This document shows positions 31,789 through 40,391 of a DNA stretch of 49,657 bases, piece after piece (position 1 is the stretch's first letter; the number at the start of each line of letters is the position of its first letter). Under the pieces are notes generated by a model. The model was not told the DNA's origin, made no database searches, and was given only the letters and a program-made list of their open reading frames with translations. Source of the DNA: a virus; the IMG/VR virus record IMGVR_UViG_3300017746_000021, positions 1-49,657 of that record. One strand, given 5' to 3'. The position numbers were made by a program, and so were the translations under genes.

Positions 31789-32061
31789 CTATTTTTCTAT
31801 AGACATTAACGCACCTAAGAAATGATCCGCGATCCAGCTAACTGCAGCTGATGCAAATGGTGTGTATATGATATGACTTAAATCTTGTGTAAGGTAATAC
31901 GATATCATACCTATAGTAACACCAGACCAGAAGCCTAAACACAAACTACACTTGAATAGCTCATTCAATACATTAACTCTCTTTAAGACATCTCTAGGTC
32001 TATCTAAGATAGTACCGTACTTAAGAATGAAAGTTAAACCTACACAAGCTAGGATTTCGAT
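31789..32061 (-). CDS. Small membrane protein with CxxCxGFWxG motif (DUF1360-like)
   Basis: An uninterrupted frame ends at TAG 31789-31791 and encodes two hydrophobic segments (ILACVGLTFILKYG and SGVTIGMISYYL) around FKCSLCLGFWSG. This Cys-x-x-Cys-x-Gly-Phe-Trp pattern is typical of DUF1360-type proteins. The frame has no ATG, GTG or TTG between the upstream stop (about 32125) and residue 30 or so. The start must be a rare codon: ATC 32061, spaced about 9 nt from an AGGA, or ATT 32070. It overlaps the upstream gene by 13-22 bp. Confidence 0.6.
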   Translation of the reverse strand: MEILACVGLTFILKYGTILDRPRDVLKRVNVLNELFKCSLCLGFWSGVTIGMISYYLTQDLSHIIYTPFASAAVSWIADHFLGALMSIEK

Positions 32062-32240
32062 TTTTCTAATTCCTCGATCGCCTGCGTGATAAGCTGAGCC
32101 TGTTGCTGCTCCATTATCACGTGATTACCATAATCATCAACAATTTTTATTTGGTTATCCTCTGTAAAAGTCATCACCGGGCATTTATCCTTACCGCAGC
32201 AAAGCATTACGGAACCGTCAGTTATTTTTAGCATACTCAT
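32049..32240 (-). CDS. Small hypothetical protein, 63 aa
   Basis: Beta-strand N-terminus with a Cys-rich segment (MLCCGKDKCPVMTF) and a helical Gln/Glu-rich C-terminus (QAQLITQAIEELEKS). ATG 32240 lies 5 nt after a CATAAATA element. Its end overlaps the membrane protein frame. No family recognised. Confidence 0.55.
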   Translation of the reverse strand: MSMLKITDGSVMLCCGKDKCPVMTFTEDNQIKIVDDYGNHVIMEQQQAQLITQAIEELEKSKS

Positions 32241-32245
32241 ATCTA

Positions 32246-32253
32246 TATTTATG
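32246..32253 (-). promoter_or_regulatory. T4-type late promoter (CATAAATA)
   Basis: 5 nt before ATG 32240. Confidence 0.55.
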
Positions 32254-32276
32254 TATATATTGCATTTATCAATAGA

Positions 32277-33017
32277 CTATTTAAATTTTTTTACTAAATT
32301 TAAAAACTCCGGGATGTTTACACCTGGTGGTAGCATCTTCTCAAGAGTTTGTATATCTGCCTCTTGTGTAGCTACTCTTAGTATCTGACTTCTCACATCT
32401 GTTGCACTTCCCAAACGATCTAGCAGGTTGGCTTTAATTTGAATTTTCTCTGGTGAAATGTTATGCTGTTCAGAAATTTTAAGCTTAAACCTATCACTAA
32501 CAAAGTATTGATACCTAGATTGATCTTCAGCACCTGCATATAGGTTAATGACATTATTAGCTATTTGTTTAGGTTTTAAGTTTAAGATAGCCTGCTCCAT
32601 ACCTATAACTGGACTTGGGCTACTAGATATAGAAACACCAACTTTATCTACTAGTGATTTATCAGCTTGATTTATATACATATTCCAAACCTCTAGTGAC
32701 ATCTCCTTTGTTATCATCGTCTCTGATATACCGCTCAACTCATCTGCTGGTACTTTGCTTCTCTTAGCTCTACTATAATTGTCATTTTGATTTTGTGAGC
32801 CTCTAGGAGCATGCCCGATAATAACATACACATAATCAGATGTCATTGAACCATCTAGTAATATTGGCTTACCTGTTTCAGGGTTCATCACATCATAACC
32901 CAGCATCGATTGAAGAGCTGCGAAGTGACCATTATGTGGAGGTTTAAACCCACCCGGAAAAAAACCAATTGAATTTGATTGAGTGTAATCGTTGTGATAT
33001 TTTTTAAAGTTATCCAT
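32277..33017 (-). CDS. HxGH nucleotidyltransferase superfamily protein
   Basis: 246 residues. GFFPGGFKPPHNGHFAALQ (about residues 18-36) contains the HNGH form of the HxGH motif of cytidylyl-/adenylyltransferases. The insertion after it (TSDYVYVIIGHAPRGSQ) keeps the second strand. A later GSATDVRSQILRVATQ resembles the second SxTxxR-type signature. NMN or phosphopantetheine adenylyltransferase-like activities are possible; the substrate cannot be set. It overlaps the upstream gene by 8 bp. Confidence 0.7.
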   Translation of the reverse strand: MDNFKKYHNDYTQSNSIGFFPGGFKPPHNGHFAALQSMLGYDVMNPETGKPILLDGSMTSDYVYVIIGHAPRGSQNQNDNYSRAKRSKVPADELSGISETMITKEMSLEVWNMYINQADKSLVDKVGVSISSSPSPVIGMEQAILNLKPKQIANNVINLYAGAEDQSRYQYFVSDRFKLKISEQHNISPEKIQIKANLLDRLGSATDVRSQILRVATQEADIQTLEKMLPPGVNIPEFLNLVKKFK

Positions 33018-33264
33018 GAAAATACGCCTGTTTATAAATATTAATTAGATCTCGTTCATCAAATTGCTGATTAACATATAACTCTAGACCGTCAACACTT
33101 GTTATACCTTCCAGATGCTTTGCAACCATCAATTCACATACACCTTTAGATTCAATTAAATAACTCATTGTAACATTCTTAAGCAACACGAACTTAGGGT
33201 CAATAGTTTGTACACTACTTAAAGTACTCAAAACATCGGCTATTAATTGATCCAGACCTTGCAT
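33010..33264 (-). CDS. Hypothetical protein, 84 aa
   Basis: I use ATG 33264 rather than 33285, because AATAAATA lies between the two and ends 5 nt before 33264. Helical, mixed charge (LDQLIADVLSTLSS, then LYVNQQFDERDLINIYKQ). No family recognised. Confidence 0.5.
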   Translation of the reverse strand: MQGLDQLIADVLSTLSSVQTIDPKFVLLKNVTMSYLIESKGVCELMVAKHLEGITSVDGLELYVNQQFDERDLINIYKQAYFHG

Positions 33265-33269
33265 GTATA

Positions 33270-33277
33270 TATTTATT
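33270..33277 (-). promoter_or_regulatory. T4-type late promoter (AATAAATA)
   Basis: 5 nt before ATG 33264, within the short divergent region shared with the plus-strand gene at 33309. Confidence 0.5.
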
Positions 33278-33308
33278 GATTTCATCAGATAATATCATAT
33301 ATATTTAT

Positions 33309-33533
33309 ATGAACAAAAAAGAACTAGAAGAATCTAACGCAATACTTCAAAAACATAATGAACAGTTGGTTCTGGCTATACACGAACATATTACTCGTGT
33401 TGACAACTTGATGCAAAAATCTGATAACATCACCGGGAAGGATGTCGGTGTGAATCTCTCAAAATATATAACACAATTAGAGGTAGCTCTTGGGTCAGTC
33501 AATGACACTAAATTAACTCGATTGTTCGATTAA
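33309..33533 (+). CDS. Small helical hypothetical protein, 74 aa
   Basis: ATG 33309 (MNKKELEESNAIL) is preferred to the frame start at 33276, whose extra residues are translated promoter-like AT sequence. The product is a likely coiled coil (ELEESNAILQKHNEQLVLAI). It lies 1 nt before the next gene on the same strand. Confidence 0.5.
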   Translation: MNKKELEESNAILQKHNEQLVLAIHEHITRVDNLMQKSDNITGKDVGVNLSKYITQLEVALGSVNDTKLTRLFD

Positions 33534-33534
33534 A

Positions 33535-34029
33535 ATGTTAGAGGATGTTATAATAGGTTTATCTAGCACTAGATTTAAAAATCTACAACGACCAGCTATT
33601 ATCGCTAGCAAGTCTCCAGAGACACAAGTGAAAATATTGAACAAGAGTGCATATTATGTGATCAAAGATTGTGCAGATATTACACTTAAATATCTACCAC
33701 ACTATCTATACAGCCACCTTAAAAATCCAATAGCATCACTAAAAGGTAAAGTCTCTGAACAAAACATTATAGATTTTGTAGGAAGATCTGGCAAGTCAGA
33801 AACAACAAGACAGCTATTACAGATAATAGTTGATGATATTGTCATCGACAAGCCTGATATATCAGACGCCACAATAACTGATTTTACTATACCAGAAGGT
33901 GTTGATGATGTATATGGGGATTACGGTTACACATCGGACGAACCTACTAACGAATCACCAAGTCTGGTTCGTGTTGATATAAACGATGGTGGTGCAGTTA
34001 TAGATTTACTTACTACTGCGCTGTTGTAA
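33535..34029 (+). CDS. Hypothetical protein, 164 aa
   Basis: Helical N-terminal two thirds with a basic face, then a strongly acidic Thr/Asp-rich tail (YGDYGYTSDEPTNES). Its last 24 bp overlap the 3' end of the convergent fibre gene. No family recognised. Confidence 0.55.
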   Translation: MLEDVIIGLSSTRFKNLQRPAIIASKSPETQVKILNKSAYYVIKDCADITLKYLPHYLYSHLKNPIASLKGKVSEQNIIDFVGRSGKSETTRQLLQIIVDDIVIDKPDISDATITDFTIPEGVDDVYGDYGYTSDEPTNESPSLVRVDINDGGAVIDLLTTALL

Positions 34030-35613
34030 TCGTTCGATTTGCACTTGCTGTGCTTTGATTGCTTCTATCAACACTGGAATTACACCGTTGTAATTTATAG
34101 ATCTTTCATCCATATACTTATCACCACTATGTTTTACTACCAATTCTGGTAATACTTCTTCAACTTGTTGAGCAACTAGACCATAATCCATCTTACCAGT
34201 CTGTTTCTTGACATACTTAACTCCTGAAAGCCGCTTGATCGTATCGATACTATCAAGTACAGGTGTTATGTCTGTCTTGTAGCGTTCATCACTCTGTGCA
34301 ATTATATTACCACTCGCTCGAACGTCACCATTAACATCGCATGCAAATGCTGGTAGTGTGAATGTCGGATCATTAACTCTGATCATACCTCTAAAACCAG
34401 TGGATGCTGACCATTCGAATGGTGCATCGGAAATGTATTTCCACTTCATTACAGCGGTATCCACCTGATCTTTACTCAAATAAACAAAAGCTTCATCACT
34501 TGTGCCTATCTCGTTAGGATTATCATCCGCATTGTAAAGTAATCCAAATCCAATATTCTCCGATTGACCTGCAAATAATCTAGCACTGGCTTGATCGGTT
34601 GGGCTTGTACCACGACCAATGATGTTGACTTCTGCTCTATTTCCAGAACTTGTCTCTCCAACCGTCACATCTAACTCGCGAGTGGTTATCTTACCGAGCA
34701 CATGACGACCATCAACCTGTGAATTAAAATCACCATTCCCGGTAGGGTCGATCGTTATACGATTATCAGTATTGCTAGGATTGTTCAATGACCATGTTGA
34801 ATTGTTCTCAACCTTTAAATTGTCGATAACTATATCATCACTAGTAGCATAACCCTTCACACTCAAACCACCATCCGATCTGAACAACATAAAAGTACCA
34901 TTTATATTGATACTTGCAGCGTTTCTATCGAAATCAACTGTGACAGTGTCTCCGCTCACGGCTGTGATTACACCTAACGCTGTCCGGTCATGTGGTTCTA
35001 ACCTACTCTTACCGGCTGCGATTCTCAACCCCACGTGACCAGCTGTTAATCCACCACCACTGGGTGTACCTAACCACTGAAAAACCTTCACAGTACCGCT
35101 AGTTACATTTGTAGTGTTACGCCATCTTTGTGTGGTTTCTCCACCAGGCATACTGCGTAAAAATCTCGGAGCAACAGTAACTACTCCATTCCATTCTTGA
35201 TGAAGCTGCTCTGCTATTTGTCCATCTGTAGCAAAATACCATCTACCCTCTTGTGTACCCATCATCATACCAGTTGCACCTCGAGAGAATACTCTAACCC
35301 ATTCCGACGTAATGGTTGTATTTGCGGTTATATTTCTAGTGATAGCGTCAAAGTTCCAGCTAGTTTCTTCGATACCCTCTCCGATTGCCGAAGAACATAG
35401 TGTTATTTGACCACCCTCTGCGCTAGCGGTTCCATGACCATGTATTATCTGATCATGGTTTATATATTTCTTCAAATCACCTACACTGTAACGTCTCTCA
35501 GATCCAGCAACAGAATTACCATTATAGCCAATAATAAAATGACCATCATTGATCTGGTTGCTAGTATCTAAAGAGTTGTAGTTACCTTGTGTTAACTGTG
35601 CAGGTGTAGGCAT
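34006..35613 (-). CDS. Tail fibre-like protein with C-terminal S74 intramolecular chaperone
   Basis: 535 residues. The last about 95 residues match the Peptidase_S74 domain: SDERYKTDITPVLDSIDTI, then YGLVAQQVEEVLPELV and a C-terminal coiled coil (LIEAIKAQQVQIERLQQ). Cleavage usually occurs before the SDER-like serine (near residue 440). The N-terminal part is Gly/Thr/Asn-rich beta structure (IGYNGNSVAGSERRYSVGD). The chaperone helps trimerisation of fibres, which typically bind the host surface. No TATAAATA element is seen directly before the start. Confidence 0.85.
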   Translation of the reverse strand: MPTPAQLTQGNYNSLDTSNQINDGHFIIGYNGNSVAGSERRYSVGDLKKYINHDQIIHGHGTASAEGGQITLCSSAIGEGIEETSWNFDAITRNITANTTITSEWVRVFSRGATGMMMGTQEGRWYFATDGQIAEQLHQEWNGVVTVAPRFLRSMPGGETTQRWRNTTNVTSGTVKVFQWLGTPSGGGLTAGHVGLRIAAGKSRLEPHDRTALGVITAVSGDTVTVDFDRNAASININGTFMLFRSDGGLSVKGYATSDDIVIDNLKVENNSTWSLNNPSNTDNRITIDPTGNGDFNSQVDGRHVLGKITTRELDVTVGETSSGNRAEVNIIGRGTSPTDQASARLFAGQSENIGFGLLYNADDNPNEIGTSDEAFVYLSKDQVDTAVMKWKYISDAPFEWSASTGFRGMIRVNDPTFTLPAFACDVNGDVRASGNIIAQSDERYKTDITPVLDSIDTIKRLSGVKYVKKQTGKMDYGLVAQQVEEVLPELVVKHSGDKYMDERSINYNGVIPVLIEAIKAQQVQIERLQQRSSK

Positions 35614-35625
35614 AAACTAATGTTA

Positions 35626-35811
35626 TTAATCGTTGTTTTTAGCCGCTTGGATCTCTTTCCTGCGTTCTCTAGCTAGTTTTACTAGCTCGTTTAATGCTTT
35701 TCTCGCTCTCGTTCCAGCGGCTTTATTACCTTTACTTTCAAATTTTTCGTTATTCGTGTGATATAACTCGATTTGCTCAATAATCTGTTCATGTACTGTT
35801 AATTCGTTCAT
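35626..35811 (-). CDS. Histone H1-like small basic protein, 61 aa
   Basis: ATG 35811 is chosen because GATAAATA ends 5 nt before it; the longer frame from 35835 runs through the promoter. The sequence ESKGNKAAGTRARKALNEL and a Lys/Arg-rich tail (KLARERRKEIQAAK) resemble small phage and chlamydial Hc1-like proteins. A DNA-binding role is likely but untested. Confidence 0.6.
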   Translation of the reverse strand: MNELTVHEQIIEQIELYHTNNEKFESKGNKAAGTRARKALNELVKLARERRKEIQAAKNND

Positions 35812-35815
35812 ACCA

Positions 35816-36037
35816 TTATTTATCCTTTTTACCACTCCGTCTCTTCATTTCTCTGTCTATATCTTGTTTCTTTGTTTTGATATTGGCTCTGAACGTCTTA
35901 GGATCATGTTTTTTTAAATCATCCAACTCTGCTTTAAGCTCATCATCCGTACGGTTTTTATAATCCTCATAATTGAGACTGGTACTGATCATGTTGTCTC
36001 TCATTATATTTTCAAACAGTTTGTCGTATTTATTCAT
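35816..36037 (-). CDS. Small charged helical protein, 73 aa
   Basis: Lys/Asp-rich, helical (DYKNRTDDELKAELDDLKKH), with a basic C-terminus. It is transcribed from a divergent promoter region shared with the gene at 36068. No family recognised. Confidence 0.55.
   Translation of the reverse strand: MNKYDKLFENIMRDNMISTSLNYEDYKNRTDDELKAELDDLKKHDPKTFRANIKTKKQDIDREMKRRSGKKDK
35817..35824 (-). promoter_or_regulatory. T4-type late promoter (GATAAATA)
   Basis: 5 nt before ATG 35811; it lies inside the last codons of the upstream gene. Confidence 0.55.
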
Positions 36038-36043
36038 TTATAT

Positions 36044-36051
36044 TATTTAGT
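36044..36051 (-). promoter_or_regulatory. Late-promoter-like element (ACTAAATA), divergent pair
   Basis: 6 nt before ATG 36037. It lies 3 bp from the plus-strand element at 36055-36062. Confidence 0.45.
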
Positions 36052-36054
36052 CTA

Positions 36055-36062
36055 AATAAATA
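36055..36062 (+). promoter_or_regulatory. T4-type late promoter (AATAAATA), divergent pair
   Basis: 5 nt before ATG 36068 on the plus strand. Confidence 0.55.
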
Positions 36063-36067
36063 ATTAC

Positions 36068-37105
36068 ATGAGAAATTTCCATAGAGACTTTGAATCCTTG
36101 AACCAAGCATATGATGACTCCATCAGAACAAAACAAAAACCACACGAAACATTATATGAGAGTACATCATCTGATATAGACAATATACATCGATCTGGAA
36201 GCATCAAGCAATTGAGAGAAGCTCTAGGAAAATTATGCGCAGCGCATACCGAAGATCAGTCATCACTAACATATGAAGAGGTGTGCTCTGAGATCAAAAA
36301 TTTCGCTGAGGAGCAAATGATACCAACAATCACGACACCTCCGACTAGTTCCATGCACAACGAGCCTGTGACAGGTTTAGCACAAGAGCAGAAAGACGAG
36401 GAAGATGAGGACGAAGTTGAGGAAGGTACTGATGGGTCAACAGGAGATCTCACGGAGCGTGAAAAATTTAAACTAGCTGCAGACGCCGCTAAAAAAGGCA
36501 AAGGTCCTCTCAAGAAGGAATCTAACTCAGGTAACATACAAACAGCATTGAAGGATGATGAAGATGCAGATCACTATGAAAAAACTGGTGAGATTCGCAA
36601 GAAAAAAACTGAAGACGATTCTGAGGGTAAAAAAGACAAAGTGGGAGAGAATTTTGAAAAAATGCTGGAGATATTGAAACTCACCGATCAAGTAAAATTA
36701 GAATCAGGTGATGTAGTTGAAGAAGAGATGTACGATTGTATCAGAGACTACATGAGTGATGGTTATTCTAGAGCCGAAGCTACTGCGAAGTGTAGCGGTC
36801 AAGGTTATGAAGAGAGTTCTAAGACTGATGAAGAAGATGAAGATAAAGAAGGTATAGAAGAGGCCAATCCATCTGCTGGAGATTTATCTAATGCAGTTGG
36901 TGGAGCCGGTGTAATCAACCCTCAATTGATCAAAACCGCTAAAGCTCTTGCTGGTGGAAAAGGTCAGGCTGGTATGTTGGGAATGGGAAGAAACCCAGAA
37001 AAGACAATACAGAAGGCATACGGTTCGTTGATGAATTCAGTGGCTGATAAATTGACACACGCTGTGAAGCAGGTTGAAAATCCTAGCGCTGGTGGTACTT
37101 ACTAA
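36068..37105 (+). CDS. Large acidic hypothetical protein, 345 aa
   Basis: Very acidic, with Glu/Asp runs at about 110-125, 195-205 and 258-268, separated by helical and Lys-rich patches. The C-terminal part is Gly/Ala-rich (GDLSNAVGGAGVINPQ, then LAGGKGQAGMLGMGRNP) and helical. The tripeptide-rich phrase NPSAG occurs twice near the end. It could be a scaffold- or core-like protein, but its position away from the head genes gives no support. It ends directly against the convergent gene at 37106. Confidence 0.55.
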   Translation: MRNFHRDFESLNQAYDDSIRTKQKPHETLYESTSSDIDNIHRSGSIKQLREALGKLCAAHTEDQSSLTYEEVCSEIKNFAEEQMIPTITTPPTSSMHNEPVTGLAQEQKDEEDEDEVEEGTDGSTGDLTEREKFKLAADAAKKGKGPLKKESNSGNIQTALKDDEDADHYEKTGEIRKKKTEDDSEGKKDKVGENFEKMLEILKLTDQVKLESGDVVEEEMYDCIRDYMSDGYSRAEATAKCSGQGYEESSKTDEEDEDKEGIEEANPSAGDLSNAVGGAGVINPQLIKTAKALAGGKGQAGMLGMGRNPEKTIQKAYGSLMNSVADKLTHAVKQVENPSAGGTY

Positions 37106-38446
37106 TTATTTCTGAAACTGACCGTGTTGTAAATTCTTAGCTGAGAAATCCAACCGATCCACAATCTTCACCTGATTGTCACCCACAAAGAGAACAAATC
37201 CCTCTCCTCTGCTTAAAGCAAACGACCCATCTGCTTGTGGTATGAAGGCCTTACCTATCTTACCACCCGTCTTGGCAATTTGAGATTCTATTTGATTGAA
37301 CAGATTGAGTATCAAGTTTTTGATTCTGATCATGTAATGTGTTGATGTTACAAAATGCTGAAAGTTGTCATGTTCAAACATAGCTTGGTAATCTTTCATA
37401 CGTTCCTTAGCATTGAGAATACCACGATCACCCTTACCAGTTATCTCTTTATCATAATTACCTTTGAGAAATTTTTTAAAACGCTTACCAAACACCTGCT
37501 CATTAAAATCGTTCCCATTGAACGCCAGTGAGTATATGTTGTTTTTGGTCCGGTCTGCCTTCTTCACTTCATCATTCAAGAATCGTTGAATCAATCCCAT
37601 AAATTTGTTGTTGCTGGTATAAGCGGTGTTGAAAGTCTCACTAACTTCATCCATATGACCTTGAGCTTTGCTCATCAGAGTATCCAGCTCAACCTTTGTT
37701 TGCCGTGGGAGATCAAGGTTTATCTGCTTCTGGTTATATGTACTACTCTCGATGAAAACACCGTGTTGTTTGCTAGCTTCTACAAGGTCTAACACGTTCT
37801 TATTAGGTGATGTGAACCTGATATTTGTACCATCATCGGTGACTCCTTTGAAACTGTCATGTATCGCGATTCCAAATGCTGCTTTGTTGATCCTGTGATA
37901 CAACTCACTGCTCTCATCCACAGGTACAGCGTACTTGATTAGCTGTGGTTGAAATGTGATATGAGCCTGACCGTCAATAGTTTCTTGATTCTTTAAATCG
38001 TCAGTAAAAATTATGTCACCTTGATATATACGACTAGCTCCAATGGATTCATATACTGGTTTGAGCGAGTTGAGAGCTTGTATCAACTTCTGCGCCAAAC
38101 CAGGGGCATGACCATGATTCTGTTTCACTTCTTCTGGTGTGTGATTTAGTTTGGGTGTCTTGTTGAACCCACTTTTACTAGCCACAAAAAATTGACCTTT
38201 GAAGTCTGGACGAGGGTCAGCTCCAAAATACAATGCTGGTGCACCATCTACCTTGAGATTCACAACTGTCTCGCTGTCTAAACCGTAGATGTAATTTTTG
38301 AGCTCTATAATATGCTCTGCAAATGAAGCGAAGCCTTGTTTGCCTTGCTCGATCACCAGATCTTCTAGATGTGACAAATGAAGTTTCACTCCTGGATTGA
38401 CCTTCTTCTCGATCAGAAGATTATAATATTGTTTATATGTTACCAT
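37106..38446 (-). CDS. Ligase-like nucleotidyltransferase-fold protein, 446 aa
   Basis: Motif I-like VVNLKVDGAPALYFG holds a KxDG (Lys65-Gly68) as in ATP-dependent ligases and mRNA-capping enzymes. SRIYQGDIIFTDD resembles motif III, and the C-terminal RGEGFVLFVGDNQVKIVDR combines EGFV (motif IV) with a VK motif V-type end. I recall this as a T4-like phage family of unknown function (DUF6267). A nucleotidyltransfer reaction is likely; the substrate is unknown. It overlaps the upstream nuclease-like gene by 14 bp. Confidence 0.62.
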   Translation of the reverse strand: MVTYKQYYNLLIEKKVNPGVKLHLSHLEDLVIEQGKQGFASFAEHIIELKNYIYGLDSETVVNLKVDGAPALYFGADPRPDFKGQFFVASKSGFNKTPKLNHTPEEVKQNHGHAPGLAQKLIQALNSLKPVYESIGASRIYQGDIIFTDDLKNQETIDGQAHITFQPQLIKYAVPVDESSELYHRINKAAFGIAIHDSFKGVTDDGTNIRFTSPNKNVLDLVEASKQHGVFIESSTYNQKQINLDLPRQTKVELDTLMSKAQGHMDEVSETFNTAYTSNNKFMGLIQRFLNDEVKKADRTKNNIYSLAFNGNDFNEQVFGKRFKKFLKGNYDKEITGKGDRGILNAKERMKDYQAMFEHDNFQHFVTSTHYMIRIKNLILNLFNQIESQIAKTGGKIGKAFIPQADGSFALSRGEGFVLFVGDNQVKIVDRLDFSAKNLQHGQFQK

Positions 38447-39497
38447 TGAAGTTAAAATTAAAATTTGGGTATAGAGTGCTAAGTGAAAAACTACTAGATA
38501 ATAATAAATTTGAATCGATTAAACCACCACTTTTTAATGCGTCTTTTTTCGCGAACATTGCAAAATCTAACGAATTTTTATCAACAAATAAAAATAAGTC
38601 TGTTTTGTATTTTGACGAATAGTGATCAAAGTTTAACTTGGCAAGAGCTTTTCTGATATCCCCTGGTAGTACGTTTCTTCCTCTCCTGGTACCTAGATTA
38701 TTAAAATCAATTTTATTATTTATATAATTTAAATTACCGGAGGGGTATGATGAACTAAGAGTTTTCCGTAATCTTGGTATAAATTGATTAATGATACCTT
38801 CATTTACGAATGAATTGTAGATTGTGCTTATACTCTTTTCTAACGAAACGATACCGTCAAGTAATGGTGGTTGTTTTAGAGGTTCTAATAACGTGTCGAA
38901 TGTAAACGCAATACCACCTCTACCAGGTTGTTGACCGAACCTACCACCTTGTCCTTTAACTTCTAGTTTGTTATTACCTATCATTAAGTCACCACCTATA
39001 GTTGAATTTGAAACATCATTAAATGTTAATGCTAGTAAAATCTCTCCTGGACCGACATTACTACCGGTTTTGTCGATTGGTGTAAATCTGGCTATCCTTT
39101 GAGCCATTGTAGAGTCTAGACCACTTCTTGATGTAATGTCAATAATATTACCAGACTTAACTGTCATCAGATCCGGCTTTTTTTGAGATATATAACCTTC
39201 AAAAGCAGCCCCGTCTAACAGTTCTATTAATAACCTATAGTCATCTTCACCCTTGAATGAATCAGGTGTATATTGCTTACTGATCAAGTATTCCTCGATT
39301 TGCTCAAGTGCCTCTCCGGAACTGATCATTCTGGTAATTTTGTTAAATTCTTGATTAGTGACACTGCCTAAATGTTTATACCGATTCTGAGATTTTGTGT
39401 ATATTTCCTTATCTTCACTAACTATGAATCTCTCCCGCCTTGACAAACTACTACCAGTGATACTTGAGTATAACTTACCTATATCTCTGTTGCTCAT
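38433..39497 (-). CDS. Predicted PD-(D/E)XK nuclease-fold protein, 354 aa
   Basis: A helix with VGPGEILLAL (Glu152) precedes GGDLMIGNNKLEVKGQGG, where Asp170, Glu179 and Lys181 form the D-x(n)-ExK signature. The N-terminus is helical, and the C-terminus is Asn/Phe/Ser-rich without clear domains (NFNFNFNGN). Such a core usually cuts DNA. It overlaps both neighbours and is translated together with the ligase-like protein. The target is unknown. Confidence 0.6.
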   Translation of the reverse strand: MSNRDIGKLYSSITGSSLSRRERFIVSEDKEIYTKSQNRYKHLGSVTNQEFNKITRMISSGEALEQIEEYLISKQYTPDSFKGEDDYRLLIELLDGAAFEGYISQKKPDLMTVKSGNIIDITSRSGLDSTMAQRIARFTPIDKTGSNVGPGEILLALTFNDVSNSTIGGDLMIGNNKLEVKGQGGRFGQQPGRGGIAFTFDTLLEPLKQPPLLDGIVSLEKSISTIYNSFVNEGIINQFIPRLRKTLSSSYPSGNLNYINNKIDFNNLGTRRGRNVLPGDIRKALAKLNFDHYSSKYKTDLFLFVDKNSLDFAMFAKKDALKSGGLIDSNLLLSSSFSLSTLYPNFNFNFNGNI

Positions 39498-39838
39498 AAC
39501 CCTGTGTCTGGATAATAACCACTCACCAACTCTCTCACGGTCTTCTCCATGTCGTCAAGATTCTCCATGCTTGTGGTGTTGGTCAGCTTGGCGTATAGTG
39601 ATCGATCTATATCGTTCGGGTTGATAATTATGGCTTTGCGTATTGATTCCACCATGTCCAGTTTCATCTTGGACACATCATCTGGTGCGTCATCAATGTT
39701 GTCTGGTTCTGGTGCAGGAGGAGCTTCTGCTGCTGGGTCAGCACCAGCCTCTGGCTCTTGTTCACCAGGTGGTGGTGGTAACTCTTCCTCTAAATATAAC
39801 GACCATGCTCGATGCAGCTTCTCTTCAAAATTCTCCAT
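39494..39838 (-). CDS. Acidic Pro/Ala-rich hypothetical protein, 114 aa
   Basis: ATG 39838 (MENFEEKLHRAW) is chosen because AATAAATA lies 8 nt upstream; the longer frame from 39886 crosses it. The middle is a Pro/Glu/Ala-rich acidic linker (PPPPGEQEPEAGADPA) between two helical ends. It overlaps the nuclease-like gene by 4 bp. Confidence 0.55.
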   Translation of the reverse strand: MENFEEKLHRAWSLYLEEELPPPPGEQEPEAGADPAAEAPPAPEPDNIDDAPDDVSKMKLDMVESIRKAIIINPNDIDRSLYAKLTNTTSMENLDDMEKTVRELVSGYYPDTGL

Positions 39839-39845
39839 AATACAA

Positions 39846-40391
39846 TTATTTATTAATAGCTGGCTGTATACCCACAGCTTGCTCAATCTTCCGTAGATTA
39901 CGATTGAAATAATTCAACCAACCTTGCGTCCTTCGATCTTGTTGTTTGAATTTATTTCTATGTCTTTCCCACAACGAGAGATCACGTTTATATAAATTTT
40001 TCATCTCCACTGACACTAATGGGTTGTTAATACGTTTGCTAACATCAGCATATCTTTGATTCATCACCTTAATCTCATTTGTACCTCTAGCACCTTTGAA
40101 CATACCAGGAATCTTACCCACTCCAAGATTACCAAACGGGTCATCTGTAGCTCCTTGACTCATGTGTTTCAAAGCACCACCAACAGCATTCATGCCACCT
40201 TTCGCCAGTCTACCAGCACCTCTGGCTAGACCCTTTGCGAATCTCTTACCTACGCCATCACCACTCGGTTGTTGTATCTGTTTAATTTTATTCTCAACCT
40301 CTTCCAACTCCCTATCACTTAACGTGTTCAGGTATTTAATTCTATCAACTTCTGAAGAGTTTGATATTATATCATAATCAATTTGGCTCAT
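39846..40391 (-). CDS. Basic Gly-rich hypothetical protein, 181 aa
   Basis: An acidic helical N-terminus (DRELEEVENKIKQIQQP) precedes a Gly/Lys/Ala-rich amphipathic stretch (residues about 50-75, KRFAKGLARGAGRLAKGG), then a basic helical C-terminus. The middle stretch looks membrane- or DNA-interacting. It starts in an ATGA overlap with the gene at 40388-40762. No family recognised. Confidence 0.5.
   Translation of the reverse strand: MSQIDYDIISNSSEVDRIKYLNTLSDRELEEVENKIKQIQQPSGDGVGKRFAKGLARGAGRLAKGGMNAVGGALKHMSQGATDDPFGNLGVGKIPGMFKGARGTNEIKVMNQRYADVSKRINNPLVSVEMKNLYKRDLSLWERHRNKFKQQDRRTQGWLNYFNRNLRKIEQAVGIQPAINK
39847..39854 (-). promoter_or_regulatory. T4-type late promoter (AATAAATA)
   Basis: 8 nt before ATG 39838; the stop codon of the upstream gene lies in this spacer. 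Confidence 0.5.

Noticed and set aside
32049-32061. Programmed -1 frameshift joining the 63-residue gene to the membrane protein
   Set aside because: The run GAAAAAT is not a canonical X-XXY-YYZ slippery site in the zero frame and no downstream structure is evident. Kept only as an alternative to a rare start codon.
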